Shown: one piece after another, positions 46,759-56,606 of the stretch
How the letters are laid out: each line of letters opens with the position of its first letter
How positions within the stretch are numbered: position 1 is the first letter of the stretch
Assembly: GCF_004358185.1 (NCBI RefSeq)
Contig: NZ_SMUV01000074.1
Location: 248,001 to 312,000 of the forward strand
Direction of reading: 5' to 3'
DNA length: 64,000 nt
Source of the DNA: Antarcticimicrobium luteum
GTDB lineage: Bacteria > Pseudomonadota > Alphaproteobacteria > Rhodobacterales > Rhodobacteraceae
Made by a program: the position numbers and the translations under genes
The notes under the pieces: model-generated
Database searches by the model: none
What the model was told of the DNA's origin: nothing
Seen by the model: the letters and a program-made list of their open reading frames with translations, nothing else

Positions 46759-47352
46759 ATGGCCAAGCTGTTCTTCAACTACTCCACAATGAATGCCGGG
46801 AAATCGACGGTCCTGTTGCAGGCGTCGCACAATTACCGCGAAAACGGCATGAACACCCTGCTCCTGACCGCTGATCTCGACAACCGGGCCGGCGCCGGCC
46901 GGATCGCCTCGCGCATCGGGATCGGGGCCGAGGCCGAGACATTCTCGGCCGGGGACGATCTGTTCACTCGGATCGCCGCGCGGCATGCGGCGCTGCCTCT
47001 GGCCTGCGTCTTTGTGGACGAGGCCCAGTTTCTGGAGCCGGATCAAGTCTGGCAACTGGCCCGGGTGGTTGACGATCTGAACCTGCCGGTGCTGGCCTAC
47101 GGCTTGCGGGTGGATTTCCGGGGCGAGCTGTTTCCGGGTTCGGCCACGCTGCTGGCGCTGGCCGACGAGATGCGCGAGGTGCGCACGATCTGCCGCTGCG
47201 GGCGCAAGGCGACCATGGTGATCCGCCAGGGCCCCGACGGCCGCCCGCTGCGCGACGGCGCGCAGATCCAGATCGGCGGCAATGAAACCTATGTCTCGCT
47301 CTGCCGCCGTCACTGGCGCGCGGCGATGGAGGGTCGCCCGGCGCAGGGCTGA
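46759..47352 (+). CDS. tdk: Thymidine kinase
   Basis: A 197-residue type II thymidine kinase that phosphorylates thymidine for salvage. P-loop GKST in FNYSTMNAGKSTVLLQ, the DEAQFL Asp-Glu motif, FRGELFPGS and the zinc-site Cys residues (CRCG and SLCRRHW) are all present. It is a single gene. No frameshift is visible and the length is normal. Confidence 0.95.
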   Translation: MAKLFFNYSTMNAGKSTVLLQASHNYRENGMNTLLLTADLDNRAGAGRIASRIGIGAEAETFSAGDDLFTRIAARHAALPLACVFVDEAQFLEPDQVWQLARVVDDLNLPVLAYGLRVDFRGELFPGSATLLALADEMREVRTICRCGRKATMVIRQGPDGRPLRDGAQIQIGGNETYVSLCRRHWRAAMEGRPAQG

Positions 47353-47368
47353 GCCCCAGCGCCGCGCT

Positions 47369-48322
47369 TCAATTCACCCGATTCGGGATCACGTCGCCCG
47401 CCGCAAAGGCGCGCAGGTTCTCGACCGCCATGGCGCCCATATCCTCGCGCACCTCGAGTGAGGCGGTGCCCAGATGCGGCAGCAGAACCGCGTTGTCCTG
47501 CGCCATCAGCGCCTCGGGCACATGCGGTTCATGTTCATAGACATCGAGGCCAGCCGCCCCGATCCGGCCCGATTGCAGGGCCGCGATCAGCGCCGCCTCA
47601 TCGACGATATCGCCGCGGGCAATGTTGACGAAGACGCCATGGGGCTGCATCGCGGCGAACACCTCTGCCCCGACCAGGCGATGTGTCTCGGGCGTGGCCG
47701 GCGTGGCCAGCACGAGGATATCGGCCCAGCCCGCCAGATCGGTGAGCGTTCCGATCCGCGTCGCGGGGAAGTCGAGCGACTTTTCCGAGCGGTTGAAATA
47801 GCCCACCTCCATGCCAAAACCGAAATGGCAGCGCCGCGCCACCGCCTGGCCGATCCGGCCCATTCCGATCACCCCCAGTTTCCGGCCCGTCACGTGCAGC
47901 CCCAGCATCTGCGTCGGGTGCCATCCCTGCCACTGGCCGGACCGGACCAGCCGCTCGCCCTCGCCGGCGCGGCGGCAGGCCATCAGAATCAGCGTCATGG
48001 CGATGTCGGCGGTGGCATCGGTCACCGCGCCGGGCGTGTTCGACACGGTGACGCCATGGGCGCGGCAGGCCTCGACGTCGATATGATTGTAGCCGACCCC
48101 GAAATTGGCGATCATCTTGCAGCGGGGTCGGCCGAAATCCTGCAGGATCCCGGCGGTCACCCGGTCGCCCAGGGTGAGCATCATCGCGTCGTAGACCGCA
48201 AAGCCCGCGCGCAATTCGGCGGCGCTCATTGGCTGGGTGCTCTGGCGCACCTCGACCTCGAACAATGCCTCGGCGGCGGCGATGGTGGCGGGCGGCATCG
48301 GCCGCGACAGCAGAACCCGCAT
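47369..48322 (-). CDS. D-2-hydroxyacid dehydrogenase (glyoxylate/hydroxypyruvate reductase type)
   Basis: A 317-residue NAD(P)-dependent enzyme. The nucleotide motif is VIGMGRIGQAVARR, with catalytic Arg in VNIARGDIVDE, Glu in DVYEHEPHVP and His in LLPHLGTA. It is of the GyaR/GhrB type that reduces glyoxylate and hydroxypyruvate; the exact substrate is unknown. Its ATG overlaps the CsaA-like stop by one base, so it is the last gene of the proC-csaA-dehydrogenase operon. Confidence 0.9.
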   Translation of the reverse strand: MRVLLSRPMPPATIAAAEALFEVEVRQSTQPMSAAELRAGFAVYDAMMLTLGDRVTAGILQDFGRPRCKMIANFGVGYNHIDVEACRAHGVTVSNTPGAVTDATADIAMTLILMACRRAGEGERLVRSGQWQGWHPTQMLGLHVTGRKLGVIGMGRIGQAVARRCHFGFGMEVGYFNRSEKSLDFPATRIGTLTDLAGWADILVLATPATPETHRLVGAEVFAAMQPHGVFVNIARGDIVDEAALIAALQSGRIGAAGLDVYEHEPHVPEALMAQDNAVLLPHLGTASLEVREDMGAMAVENLRAFAAGDVIPNRVN

Positions 48323-48660
48323 CAGTGCATGCGCCCGCCGACCGGCACCGGGCCATCGGGACCGATCAGCACGATCTCGCCCGCGTCGTCCGGCAGCCCC
48401 AGCACCAGAACCTCGGACATGAACCGTCCGATCTGGCGCGGCGGAAAGTTCATCACCGCCATCACCTGTTTGCCCACCAGCGTTTGCGGGTCGTAATGCG
48501 CCGTGATCTGGGCCGAGGATTTCCTTTCCCCGATCTCGGGGCCGAAATCGACCCAGAGCTTGATCGCGGGCTTGCGCGCCTCGGGATAGGGCTCGGCGCG
48601 GGTCACGCGGCCGACGCGGATGTCGACCTTGAGAAAATCGTCAAAGGTGATCTCAGCCAC
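48322..48660 (-). CDS. csaA: tRNA-binding-domain protein (CsaA-like)
   Basis: A 112-residue single OB-fold protein: FDDFLKVDIRVGRVTRAEPYPEARKPAIKL, GERKSSAQITAHY and a C-terminal GLPDDAGEIVLI segment are those of CsaA, a dimeric tRNA-binding/chaperone-like protein related to the C-terminus of MetRS. The start is GTG 48660, eight bases inside the end of proC, giving coupling. The chaperone role is from the Bacillus literature and is not certain here. Confidence 0.9.
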   Translation of the reverse strand: MAEITFDDFLKVDIRVGRVTRAEPYPEARKPAIKLWVDFGPEIGERKSSAQITAHYDPQTLVGKQVMAVMNFPPRQIGRFMSEVLVLGLPDDAGEIVLIGPDGPVPVGGRMH

Positions 48661-49468
48661 GGGACAGCTCCCTCGATCTGTCGGCGGCGGCGGCCACGGC
48701 GCGCCGCATCAGCGGCGGCAACCCGGCCCCGGCGTCCATCAGCACCTCCAGCGCGGCCTGGGTGGTGCCATTGGGGCTGGTCACATTGATGCGCAACTGC
48801 TCCGGGCTTTCCTCCGCCGCCTCGGCCAGCGCGCCGGCGCCGGCGACCGTGGCCTTGGCCAGCGTCATCGCCAGATCGGCCGACAGCCCCTGCGCCTCGC
48901 CGGCCGCGGCCAGCGTTTCGATCAGGTGAAAGACATAGGCCGGACCGGAGCCGCTGACGCCGGTGACCGCGTCCATCTGACTCTCCGCCTCCAGCCGCAC
49001 GGTCTGGCCGACGGCGGACAGCAGCCCCTCGGCGGTGTCCAGATCGTCGGCGCTGGCCCGCGCGTTGCCGATCAGCGCGGTGATGCCGCGGCCCACAGCG
49101 GCGGGCGTGTTGGGCATGGCGCGCACGATCGGCGTACCCTCGCCCAGCATCTCCTCATAGGCGGTGATCGGGGTGCCGGCGGCGACCGAGATGAACAGCG
49201 TCTCGCCGCCGCCCAGCCGGCGCAGCCCCGGCAACGCCTCGCGCATCATCTGCGGCTTGACCGCGATCAGCACGATGGCGGGTCTTTCGGGCAGCGGCGC
49301 GTTGATGTTCACGCCCTGCGCCCGCAGCCAGTCAGAGGGATTGGGATCGACAACCCAGACCTCGGCCGCGGGCAACCCCCGACCCAGCCATCCGGCCAGC
49401 ATGGCCGACCCCATCTTGCCGCAGCCCAGAAGCACCAGCCCCTGATCCGCGATGCGCGAGAAATCCAT
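48653..49468 (-). CDS. proC: Pyrroline-5-carboxylate reductase
   Basis: A 271-residue enzyme that makes proline from pyrroline-5-carboxylate with NAD(P)H. The nucleotide motif is VLLGCGKMGSAMLAGW. The middle block AVKPQMMREALPGL and the C-terminal signature DAVTGVSGSGPAYVFHLIE plus NVTSPNGTTQAALEVL are clear. ATG 49468 has a GAGGGG site; the open frame upstream adds 12 residues without conservation. It is the first gene of the proC-csaA-dehydrogenase run. Confidence 0.95.
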   Translation of the reverse strand: MDFSRIADQGLVLLGCGKMGSAMLAGWLGRGLPAAEVWVVDPNPSDWLRAQGVNINAPLPERPAIVLIAVKPQMMREALPGLRRLGGGETLFISVAAGTPITAYEEMLGEGTPIVRAMPNTPAAVGRGITALIGNARASADDLDTAEGLLSAVGQTVRLEAESQMDAVTGVSGSGPAYVFHLIETLAAAGEAQGLSADLAMTLAKATVAGAGALAEAAEESPEQLRINVTSPNGTTQAALEVLMDAGAGLPPLMRRAVAAAADRSRELSRG

Positions 49469-49507
49469 CGAACGCCCCTCCCGTTGGTTGCGGTTCGGGG
49501 CCAAGGT

Positions 49508-50008
49508 TTACGCGCGGCCGTAGGCCTCTGCAATGGCGGCCTGCATCGCCTGGCGCGGAGTGCGCCCGCCCCAGACCAGAAGCTGGATCGCCGGATAATA
49601 GCGTTCGGCGCTGAGCACCGCGGCATTGATCATCGTGTCGATCTGCTCGGGGCTGGCCACCTGACCGCCCGCCAGCACCAGACCATAGCGGTAGACCATC
49701 AGTTTCTGATCGGCCCAATAGGTAAAGGCGCCGGCCCAGCACTGATCGTTCATCGCGTTCAGCAACTCGTAAAGCCTGCCGATCTGGTCCTCGGGCGGGT
49801 CCATCTCGAAGGTGCAAACCAGCCGCAGCGTCTCGTCATAGCCGGACCAGGCCAGGGTGATGGAATAGGTGCGCCATTGTCCCTCGACCGCCATGGCAAT
49901 CTGATCATCGCCGATCCGGTCGAAATCCCAATCGTGGTATTCGGCCAGATGCTCGACGATGTCGATCGGGTGAATATCGTCTTCCAGGATGTACTCGGAC
50001 AGGGCCAT
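49508..50008 (-). CDS. YbjN domain protein
   Basis: A 166-residue acidic soluble protein of the YbjN (sensory transduction regulator) family, with a fold like type III secretion chaperones: WDFDRIGDDQIAMAVEGQWRTY, LRLVCTFEMDPPEDQ and NDQCWAGAFTYWADQKLMVYRYGL are family blocks. The biological role is unsettled. The stop is 39 bases upstream of the proC start, so it may be the leading gene of that operon. ATG 50008 has GAGGTGG upstream. Confidence 0.88.
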   Translation of the reverse strand: MALSEYILEDDIHPIDIVEHLAEYHDWDFDRIGDDQIAMAVEGQWRTYSITLAWSGYDETLRLVCTFEMDPPEDQIGRLYELLNAMNDQCWAGAFTYWADQKLMVYRYGLVLAGGQVASPEQIDTMINAAVLSAERYYPAIQLLVWGGRTPRQAMQAAIAEAYGRA

Positions 50009-50327
50009 GATGCCACCTCGTTGCTCTTTAGCGGCGTGGGGCCAGTAGCGCCCCAGCGCTAGGTGCCTGCTCTACAGACCGGGGCGATCCCCCGCGTCTA
50101 TACCAGATATGGTGCGGGCAGAAAGGGGATCTGGCAACCATTATTTTGTGGATAACACCAATAACTTGTGGAGGAATAAGGCAGGACGTCAAAATATCGT
50201 CACCGCATAAACCGCACCTCCAAACCGGACACCACCCGCCACAAACGCCCCTCCACAACGCACAACGACCACAGCCGGCCGGCCGTGGTCGTTGTCCGAT
50301 TAGTCAAGGCGGTCCGCCGGTTACGGC
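50009..50327. other. Gap between ybjN-like gene and ubiK
   Basis: This 319-base gap contains no gene that I can support. It should hold the promoter of the minus-strand ybjN-like gene. A hairpin follows ubiK (50262-50295, listed separately). One 9-base perfect DnaA-box match occurs at 50147-50155, taken as chance. Confidence 0.5.
50262..50295 (-). terminator. Hairpin downstream of ubiK
   Basis: ACAACGACCAC/GTGGTCGTTGT forms a perfect 11-bp stem. The 12-base loop contains the self-complementary GGCCGGCC, so the structure can close further. It lies 33 bases after the ubiK stop in transcription direction. No good T-tract follows. Confidence 0.5.
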
Positions 50328-50576
50328 TCAGCCGTCGCGGTTTTCTTCCAGTACGGCGATGCGGGCGGCAAGCGCGGCGTTTTCCTCGCGCGCCTTCTGG
50401 GCCATGGTCCGCACCGCATCGAATTCTTCGCGGGTGACGAAATCCCGGTCGGCCAGCCAGCGGTCCAGCATGGATTTCATCGCCGTCTCGGCCTCGTCCT
50501 TGGCGCCCTGGGCGACACCCATCGCATTGGTCATCAGCTGCGAGATGTCGTCGAGGATCTTGTTGCGGGTCTGCAT
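50328..50576 (-). CDS. ubiK: UbiK-family accessory factor (BMFP)
   Basis: An 82-residue protein. An N-terminal amphipathic helix ([23 protein letters not shown]) is followed by a C-terminal coiled coil ([28 protein letters not shown]), the typical trimeric UbiK/BMFP fold. It supports the aerobic ubiquinone-biosynthesis complex in E. coli. It is divergent from lgt. The ATG at 50576 is preceded by a GGAGA site (minus strand). Confidence 0.9.
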   Translation of the reverse strand: MQTRNKILDDISQLMTNAMGVAQGAKDEAETAMKSMLDRWLADRDFVTREEFDAVRTMAQKAREENAALAARIAVLEENRDG

Positions 50577-50671
50577 CTGTCGTCTCCGTATCGCGGTTGG
50601 CCTCTATATGGGCCTTATGCGGCGGCGCGGCAAGGTTGACTTCGCCCCGCGGTGCCGGGCAAGGAGAGGCC

Positions 50672-51586
50672 ATGCAGGCCGCCATCCGATTTCCCGACCT
50701 CTCGCCCGAGCTGCTCTCCTTCACCCTGCTGGGGATGGAGTTCGCGCTGCGCTGGTACGCGCTTGCCTATATCGCCGGTATCCTGATCGCCTGGCGGCTG
50801 GCGGTGCATGCGGTGAAGCGCGCCGCGCTCTGGGGGCCTGCCGGTGCGCCGATGACGCCGCCGCAGATCGAAGAGCTGCTGACCTGGATCATCCTGGGCG
50901 TGATCCTCGGCGGGCGGCTGGGATTCGTGCTGTTCTATCAACCCGCCTACTACCTGTCCCACCCGGCCGAGATCGTGATGGTCTGGCAGGGCGGCATGGC
51001 GTTCCACGGCGGACTGCTGGGGGTGATCGCCGCCGCCTGGGCCTTTACCGCGCGGCATGGCATTTCCCGGATCGGCGCGGCGGATCTCATCGCCCATACC
51101 GTGGCACCCGGCCTGATGCTCGGCCGGCTCGCCAATTTCATCAACGCCGAGCTTTGGGGCCGGCCCACCGAGCTGCCCTGGGGCGTCATCTTTCCCGGCC
51201 CGATGGCGCAGGACTGTCCCGGCGGGACCGGGGCCTGCGCGCGCCACCCCTCGCAACTCTACGAGGCCGGTCTGGAGGGGCTGCTGCTTGGCACACTGCT
51301 GCTCTGGCTGGTCTACCGGCGCGGAGCGCTGAAACGGCCGGGGCTGATCCTGGGCATCTTCCTGGCGGGCTACGGGCTGGCCCGTTTCATCGTCGAATTC
51401 GCCCGCCAGCCGGATGCGCAATTCGTCTCGCCCGGCAACCCGCTGGGGCTGGCGCTGCATCTGGGTGGCTACGGTCTGACCATGGGGCAGTTGCTGTCGC
51501 TGCCGATGATCGCGCTAGGGCTCTTTTTCGCGCTTCGGGCGCGTCGGCAGGATCGGCGTCAGGATCGGCGTCAGGGGGCGGCATGA
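50672..51586 (+). CDS. lgt: Prolipoprotein diacylglyceryl transferase
   Basis: A 304-residue inner-membrane enzyme with about seven helices that transfers diacylglycerol to the lipobox Cys of prolipoproteins, the first step in lipoprotein maturation. The conserved [11 protein letters not shown] block, the Lgt signature [21 protein letters not shown] (broken here as [10 protein letters not shown] and [10 protein letters not shown]) and [13 protein letters not shown] are present. ATG 50672 follows AAGGAGAGG. The C-terminal [13 protein letters not shown] is a short repeat. The stop overlaps the next start as ATGA. Confidence 0.95.
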   Translation: MQAAIRFPDLSPELLSFTLLGMEFALRWYALAYIAGILIAWRLAVHAVKRAALWGPAGAPMTPPQIEELLTWIILGVILGGRLGFVLFYQPAYYLSHPAEIVMVWQGGMAFHGGLLGVIAAAWAFTARHGISRIGAADLIAHTVAPGLMLGRLANFINAELWGRPTELPWGVIFPGPMAQDCPGGTGACARHPSQLYEAGLEGLLLGTLLLWLVYRRGALKRPGLILGIFLAGYGLARFIVEFARQPDAQFVSPGNPLGLALHLGGYGLTMGQLLSLPMIALGLFFALRARRQDRRQDRRQGAA

Positions 51587-52653
51587 GCCTGATCGACCAT
51601 CTCGCCGCCCGCATCCGCGAGGACGGCCCGATGAGCCTGGCCGCCTATATGGCCGACTGCCTGCTGCATCCGGAATTCGGCTATTACACCACGCGCGACC
51701 CGCTGGGCGCCGAGGGCGACTTCACCACCGCCCCGGAGATCAGCCAGATGTTCGGCGAGTTGATCGGCCTGGCGCTGGCGCAAAGCTGGCTGGACCAGGG
51801 GCGGCCCCACCGCTTCGTTCTGGCCGAACTGGGGCCGGGGCGCGGCACACTGATGGCCGATCTGCTGCGGGCCGGGCGCGCGGTGCCCGGATTTGTCGAG
51901 GCCGCCCAGATCTGCCTGATCGAGGCCTCCCCCGCCCTGCGCGCGATGCAGGCGGAAACGCTGAAGGATCACGGCCCCAGATGGCTGGACCGGGTTGAGG
52001 ATCTGCCCGCTGACCTGCCGCTGTTTGCCGTGGCGAATGAATTCTTCGACGCGCTGCCGGTGCGCCAGTTTGTGCGGCAGGGCGATGGCTGGTGCGAGCG
52101 GCTGATCGGGCTGCGGGACGGAAAGCTCGCTTTCGGGCTGGGGGCCGCCGCGCCGCAACCGGCGCTGGCGCATCGGCTGGAGGATACCCGCGACGGCGAT
52201 CTGGTGGAGCTTTGCGAGGCAGCGCCGCGGATCGCCGCAGAGCTTGCCGCCCGAATCGCCACCCGCGGCGGCGCCGCGCTGATCGTGGACTACGGCGACT
52301 GGCGCAGCCTCGGCGACACGCTGCAGGCCCTGCGCGCCCATGAACACGCCGATGTGCTGGAGGGCCCGGGCAGTGCCGATCTGACCGCACATGTGGATTT
52401 CGAGCCGCTCGCCGAGGCCGCCCGCGCCGCCGGCTGCGCCCATAGCCGGCTGACCCCGCAGGGGGTTTTCCTCGAACGTCTGGGCATCACCACGCGGGCG
52501 CAGGCGCTGACGCGGGGGCGCGCGGGCGCGGCCATCGACGATCTGGTGCAGGCACATCGCCGGTTGACGCACCCGGGGGAAATGGGAAACCTGTTCAAGG
52601 TGCTGGGTCTTTATCCGACCCATGCCGCCCCGCTGCCCGGATTGGACCCATGA
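51583..52653 (+). CDS. SAM-dependent methyltransferase, NDUFAF7/MidA family
   Basis: A 356-residue protein of the DUF185/MidA family whose mitochondrial member NDUFAF7 methylates an Arg of the complex I 49-kDa subunit. Motifs: [57 protein letters not shown] (SAM site) and [14 protein letters not shown]. The start overlaps the lgt stop by four bases; the stop overlaps pgeF by four bases. The lgt-midA-pgeF order is common in alphaproteobacteria. Confidence 0.9.
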   Translation: MSLIDHLAARIREDGPMSLAAYMADCLLHPEFGYYTTRDPLGAEGDFTTAPEISQMFGELIGLALAQSWLDQGRPHRFVLAELGPGRGTLMADLLRAGRAVPGFVEAAQICLIEASPALRAMQAETLKDHGPRWLDRVEDLPADLPLFAVANEFFDALPVRQFVRQGDGWCERLIGLRDGKLAFGLGAAAPQPALAHRLEDTRDGDLVELCEAAPRIAAELAARIATRGGAALIVDYGDWRSLGDTLQALRAHEHADVLEGPGSADLTAHVDFEPLAEAARAAGCAHSRLTPQGVFLERLGITTRAQALTRGRAGAAIDDLVQAHRRLTHPGEMGNLFKVLGLYPTHAAPLPGLDP

Positions 52654-53405
52654 CACTGGAAATCCTCACCTCGGATCGTCTCGCCCCGCTGCAACATGGG
52701 TTCTTCACCCGTCGCGGCGGTGCTTCCTCGGGGGTGTTCACCGGGCTCAACTGCGGCCCCGGCTCTTCTGACCAGACCGAGGCGGTGGCCATCAACCGCG
52801 CCCGCGCCGCCGCTGCGCTGGGGCTCGACCCCGAGGCGCTGGCCGGCGTCCATCAGGTGCACTCGGCCGACGCGATCGCCGTGACCGCCGCGCCAAAGGA
52901 CAAACCGCGCGCCGATGCGCTGGTCACCGCGACGCCGGGTCTGGCGCTCTCGGTGCTGACGGCCGATTGCCAGCCGGTGCTGTTCGCCGACCACGGGGCC
53001 GGCGTGATCGGCGCGGCGCACGCCGGTTGGCGCGGGGCGCTGGACGGCATCCTCGAGGCGACGCTGGAGGCGATGGAGGCGCTCGGCGCCCGCCGCGCGG
53101 ATACCGTCGCGGTGATCGGCCCGACGATTTCCCAGAAGGCCTATGAGGTCGGGCCGGAATTCCTCGACGATTTCCTGATGGACGATCCCGAGAACGCCCG
53201 GTTCTTCGCCAATGGCGCCGGCGACCGCTATCTGTTCGACCTGCCCGGCTTCGGTTTGCACCGGTTGCGGCGTGCCGGCATCGGCGCGGCCGAATGGACC
53301 CGCCATTGCACCTATGAGGACCCGGACCGGTTCTATTCCTACCGCCGCACCACCCATGCCCGCGAGGCCGATTACGGCCGGCTGCTCTCGGCCATCCGCC
53401 TCTGA
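52650..53405 (+). CDS. pgeF: Peptidoglycan editing factor / multicopper-like laccase-domain protein
   Basis: A 251-residue protein of the YfiH/PgeF (DUF152) family. Zinc/copper-site residues are HQVHS, TADCQPVLF (Cys about 107) and GAAHAGWRG. E. coli PgeF hydrolyses L-Ser-containing muropeptide precursors to keep peptidoglycan composition correct. The start is in a four-base overlap with the methyltransferase. It is the last gene of the lgt operon. Confidence 0.93.
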   Translation: MTLEILTSDRLAPLQHGFFTRRGGASSGVFTGLNCGPGSSDQTEAVAINRARAAAALGLDPEALAGVHQVHSADAIAVTAAPKDKPRADALVTATPGLALSVLTADCQPVLFADHGAGVIGAAHAGWRGALDGILEATLEAMEALGARRADTVAVIGPTISQKAYEVGPEFLDDFLMDDPENARFFANGAGDRYLFDLPGFGLHRLRRAGIGAAEWTRHCTYEDPDRFYSYRRTTHAREADYGRLLSAIRL

Positions 53406-53569
53406 GCGCGGCGGGCGCCGCCGCCAAACCGCCGCATTTGCCCCGGACCTGCCGCAATGCGGCGCGGAATTTCCCCGGCTTGGTCCAAAGCCTGCCCGAA
53501 TGGCGCGCGATAGTCAGCTCAACGAACCCGCCGCGAAGCATATCGCGGCCACAGGTAGGAGCAGACCCC

Positions 53570-53701
53570 ATGAAAAAAACCACGCGCTTTCTCAAGTCGG
53601 TCGTCGAAACCGCCAGAAGCAGCGACCCCCGCCTGCCCTGGGCCCGCCAAACCCGGACGCCGCGCGCCTCGACCGGCCGCAACGTCAAGCGGCGCGCCTA
53701 G
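53570..53701 (+). CDS. Small basic peptide, 43 residues
   Basis: A frame of 43 residues starting MKKTTRFLKSVVETARSSD and ending in an Arg/Ala-rich tail (ASTGRNVKRRA). TAGGAG precedes the ATG at normal distance. It is strongly basic and may bind RNA or membranes. It follows pgeF by 164 bases. I have an impression of similar short proteins in other Rhodobacteraceae but could not verify it. Confidence 0.5.
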   Translation: MKKTTRFLKSVVETARSSDPRLPWARQTRTPRASTGRNVKRRA

Positions 53702-53951
53702 CCGCCGCTGACGTTCTGGGAATCGGTTAATGGCCAAATTGTGGCAAGACTGCCCAGATTCCAGGAAACAATACCGGTGATGTCCGGCGGATTGACCCCG
53801 CCGGACGCGGAAATACGGCAAATTTTTGACAATTCAATCTAAATTCTGGCAAAACCCTGCCCGTACAGATGCCGATCACGTTTTCAACCGTGTCCGTCTG
53901 TCGTTGTCGGTGGGGGCCGACGCAGATGCGACCCGTAGAAAGGGCCGATAA

Positions 53952-54734
53952 ATGACGATCCCCACCTCGCTTGCGCGTGCTGCCCGCAACGCCATTGAAA
54001 CCAGCCCGATTCTGCAAGATCCCGCCGCATTGCGCGCCAGTTCGCGGCCGCAGCTACGCCGATATGAGGTCAGCGTGCTCGCGCCAAATGGCGACATTCT
54101 GGACAGCCGCCATATCGCCCCGGCGCTGCCGCTGTTCGAGACCGCCTTCTCGGCCTTTACCCGCGGCTCGTTGATCGAGACCGAGGCCGGCCCCGTCGCC
54201 GTCGAAGACCTGCTGCCCGGCGACCGCATCCTCGGCCACGATGGCATCGCCCAGACCCTTATGTGGAAGGGCAGCACCCAGATCGTGCCCGGACGCCCGG
54301 ACGCCAAGGGCCGTTATCACCCGCTGGTGCGGGTCATGGCCGACAGTTTCGGCATGCAGATGCCGATGTCCGACGTGCTCGCCGGCCCCTCGGCGCGGAT
54401 TCTGAAAACTCCCGGCCACCTGCGCGGCCTGACCGGCGATGCGCCGCTGCTGACCCCGGTGGGCGAATTCCTTGACGGGATGCAGGTGATCGAAACCGCC
54501 CCGCCGACCGCCGTTCAGCTCTATCACCTCTGCCTGCAACGTCACGCCGTGATCCGCGTCGCCGGGCTGGAGTTCGAGACCTACCATCCGGGCACCAACG
54601 CCCTGCGCATGGTCAGCCCGACGATGCGCGAGGTCTTTCTCAAGCTGTTCCCGCATCTTTCCGGGATCGGCGATTTCGGGCCGCAATGCTTTGCCCGCGC
54701 CGGCGACGGTCAGATCGACGCCATCAGCGCCTGA
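53952..54734 (+). CDS. Hint-domain protein lacking the catalytic N-terminal Cys
   Basis: A 260-residue protein of the Hint_2 (Hedgehog/intein-like) type common in Rhodobacteraceae. The block FTRGSLIETEAGPVAVEDLLPGDRIL corresponds to the Hint start, which usually reads CFTxGTxI; here the residue before FTRG is Ala (SAFTRGS), so the nucleophilic Cys or Ser is lost. Further blocks are QTLMWKG, VRVMADSFGMQMPMSDVLAGP and YHLCLQRHAVIRVAGLEFETYHPG. An N-terminal 65 residues precede Hint. There is no signal peptide. The role is unknown; it may be a structural or degenerate Hint fold. Confidence 0.82.
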   Translation: MTIPTSLARAARNAIETSPILQDPAALRASSRPQLRRYEVSVLAPNGDILDSRHIAPALPLFETAFSAFTRGSLIETEAGPVAVEDLLPGDRILGHDGIAQTLMWKGSTQIVPGRPDAKGRYHPLVRVMADSFGMQMPMSDVLAGPSARILKTPGHLRGLTGDAPLLTPVGEFLDGMQVIETAPPTAVQLYHLCLQRHAVIRVAGLEFETYHPGTNALRMVSPTMREVFLKLFPHLSGIGDFGPQCFARAGDGQIDAISA

Positions 54735-54754
54735 TCCGCGCCCGGGATTCAGGC

Positions 54755-55255
54755 TCAGGCAGAGCGGCTCAGCCGCTCTTCCAGCACGTCGAAGGGCACC
54801 CCCGGCTCATCCTTGGCGCAACGGATCACCAGCGATGTCTTGACGCTGGCCACGTTCGGCGTGGTCAGCAGCTCTCCGGTCAGAAAGCTCTGGAAAGAGC
54901 TCAGATCGGGGGCCACGCATTTGAGAATGAAATCGACCTCGCCGTTGAGCATGTGACACTCGCGCACCAGCGGCCAGCCCCGGCACCGCGCCTCGAAGGC
55001 GCTCAGCTCGGTCTCGGCCTGGCTGTCGAGCCCGACCATCGCAAAGACCTGCACCTCGAAGCCCAGCTCGCGCGCATTCACATCCGCATGATAGCCGCCG
55101 ATCAGCCCCGACTCCTCCAGCGTGCGCACACGCCGCAAACAGGGGGGGGCCGAGATGCCGACACGCTTGGCCAGTTCGACATTGGTCATCCTGCCGTCGG
55201 CCTGCAGCTCCGACAGGATCTTGCGATCGATCGGATCAAGTCGTGTTGTCGCCAT
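54755..55255 (-). CDS. Lrp/AsnC family transcriptional regulator
   Basis: A 166-residue regulator. The N-terminal helix-turn-helix (LDPIDRKILSELQADGRMTNVELAKRVG and PPCLRRVRTLEESG) and the C-terminal RAM domain (MLNGEVDFILKCVAPD, TTPNVASVKTSLVIR) are typical. It should sense an amino acid and bind DNA as a dimer or octamer. It is divergent from trxB over 222 bases, which contain a phased direct repeat suited to Lrp-type binding. ATG 55255 follows GAGGGG. Confidence 0.93.
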   Translation of the reverse strand: MATTRLDPIDRKILSELQADGRMTNVELAKRVGISAPPCLRRVRTLEESGLIGGYHADVNARELGFEVQVFAMVGLDSQAETELSAFEARCRGWPLVRECHMLNGEVDFILKCVAPDLSSFQSFLTGELLTTPNVASVKTSLVIRCAKDEPGVPFDVLEERLSRSA

Positions 55256-55302
55256 TTCAAGTTCCCCTCGTTTTGCGTTTCTTATAGCAGCGCGCAGGCC
55301 GC

Positions 55303-55334
55303 GCGCAATATTCTTTCGCCAAAGCGCAATATTC
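55303..55334. promoter_or_regulatory. Two 11-bp direct repeats between lrp-type gene and trxB
   Basis: GCGCAATATTC occurs at 55303-55313 and again at 55324-55334, start-to-start 21 bases, exactly two helical turns. Phased repeats of this kind are typical of sites for oligomeric Lrp/AsnC proteins; the adjacent gene encodes such a protein. Autoregulation or control of trxB is inferred. Each repeat contains the palindromic core AATATT. Confidence 0.6.
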
Positions 55335-55381
55335 CTCAAAGGCCTGCATGAAAAGCGGGCAAAGCCGCCTGTGGCGAATAG

Positions 55382-56422
<1,041 letters not shown>

Positions 56423-56606
56423 GGCGGCGCCGGGCGCGCCGCCACGGCTTCGGCTGACAATTTCCCGGCGCGGGCAGGTGGCGGCGGCGCGACGCGCGCG
56501 CTCTGCCCGCCGCGCCGGCCGCACCAGGGGTGTGCAGTCCAGCCCTTGACCGCCCCGCTCCTGCGACCCAGTCTGGCACAAAGACACGCGCGAGGGGGAT
56601 CGACCC

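Noticed and set aside
46541-46792. An 83-residue Arg/Pro-rich plus-strand frame overlapping the tdk start
   Set aside because: It overlaps tdk out of frame, has a shadow-like composition and no ribosome site.
50147-50155. Second perfect DnaA-box 9-mer between the ybjN-like gene and ubiK
   Set aside because: Again isolated; two boxes 28 kb apart do not make an origin.
56423-56443. GC-only hairpin after trxB
   Set aside because: GGCGGCGC/GCGCCGCC pairs well, but there is no T-tract; in DNA this GC-rich such stems are frequent, so it was not listed as a terminator.
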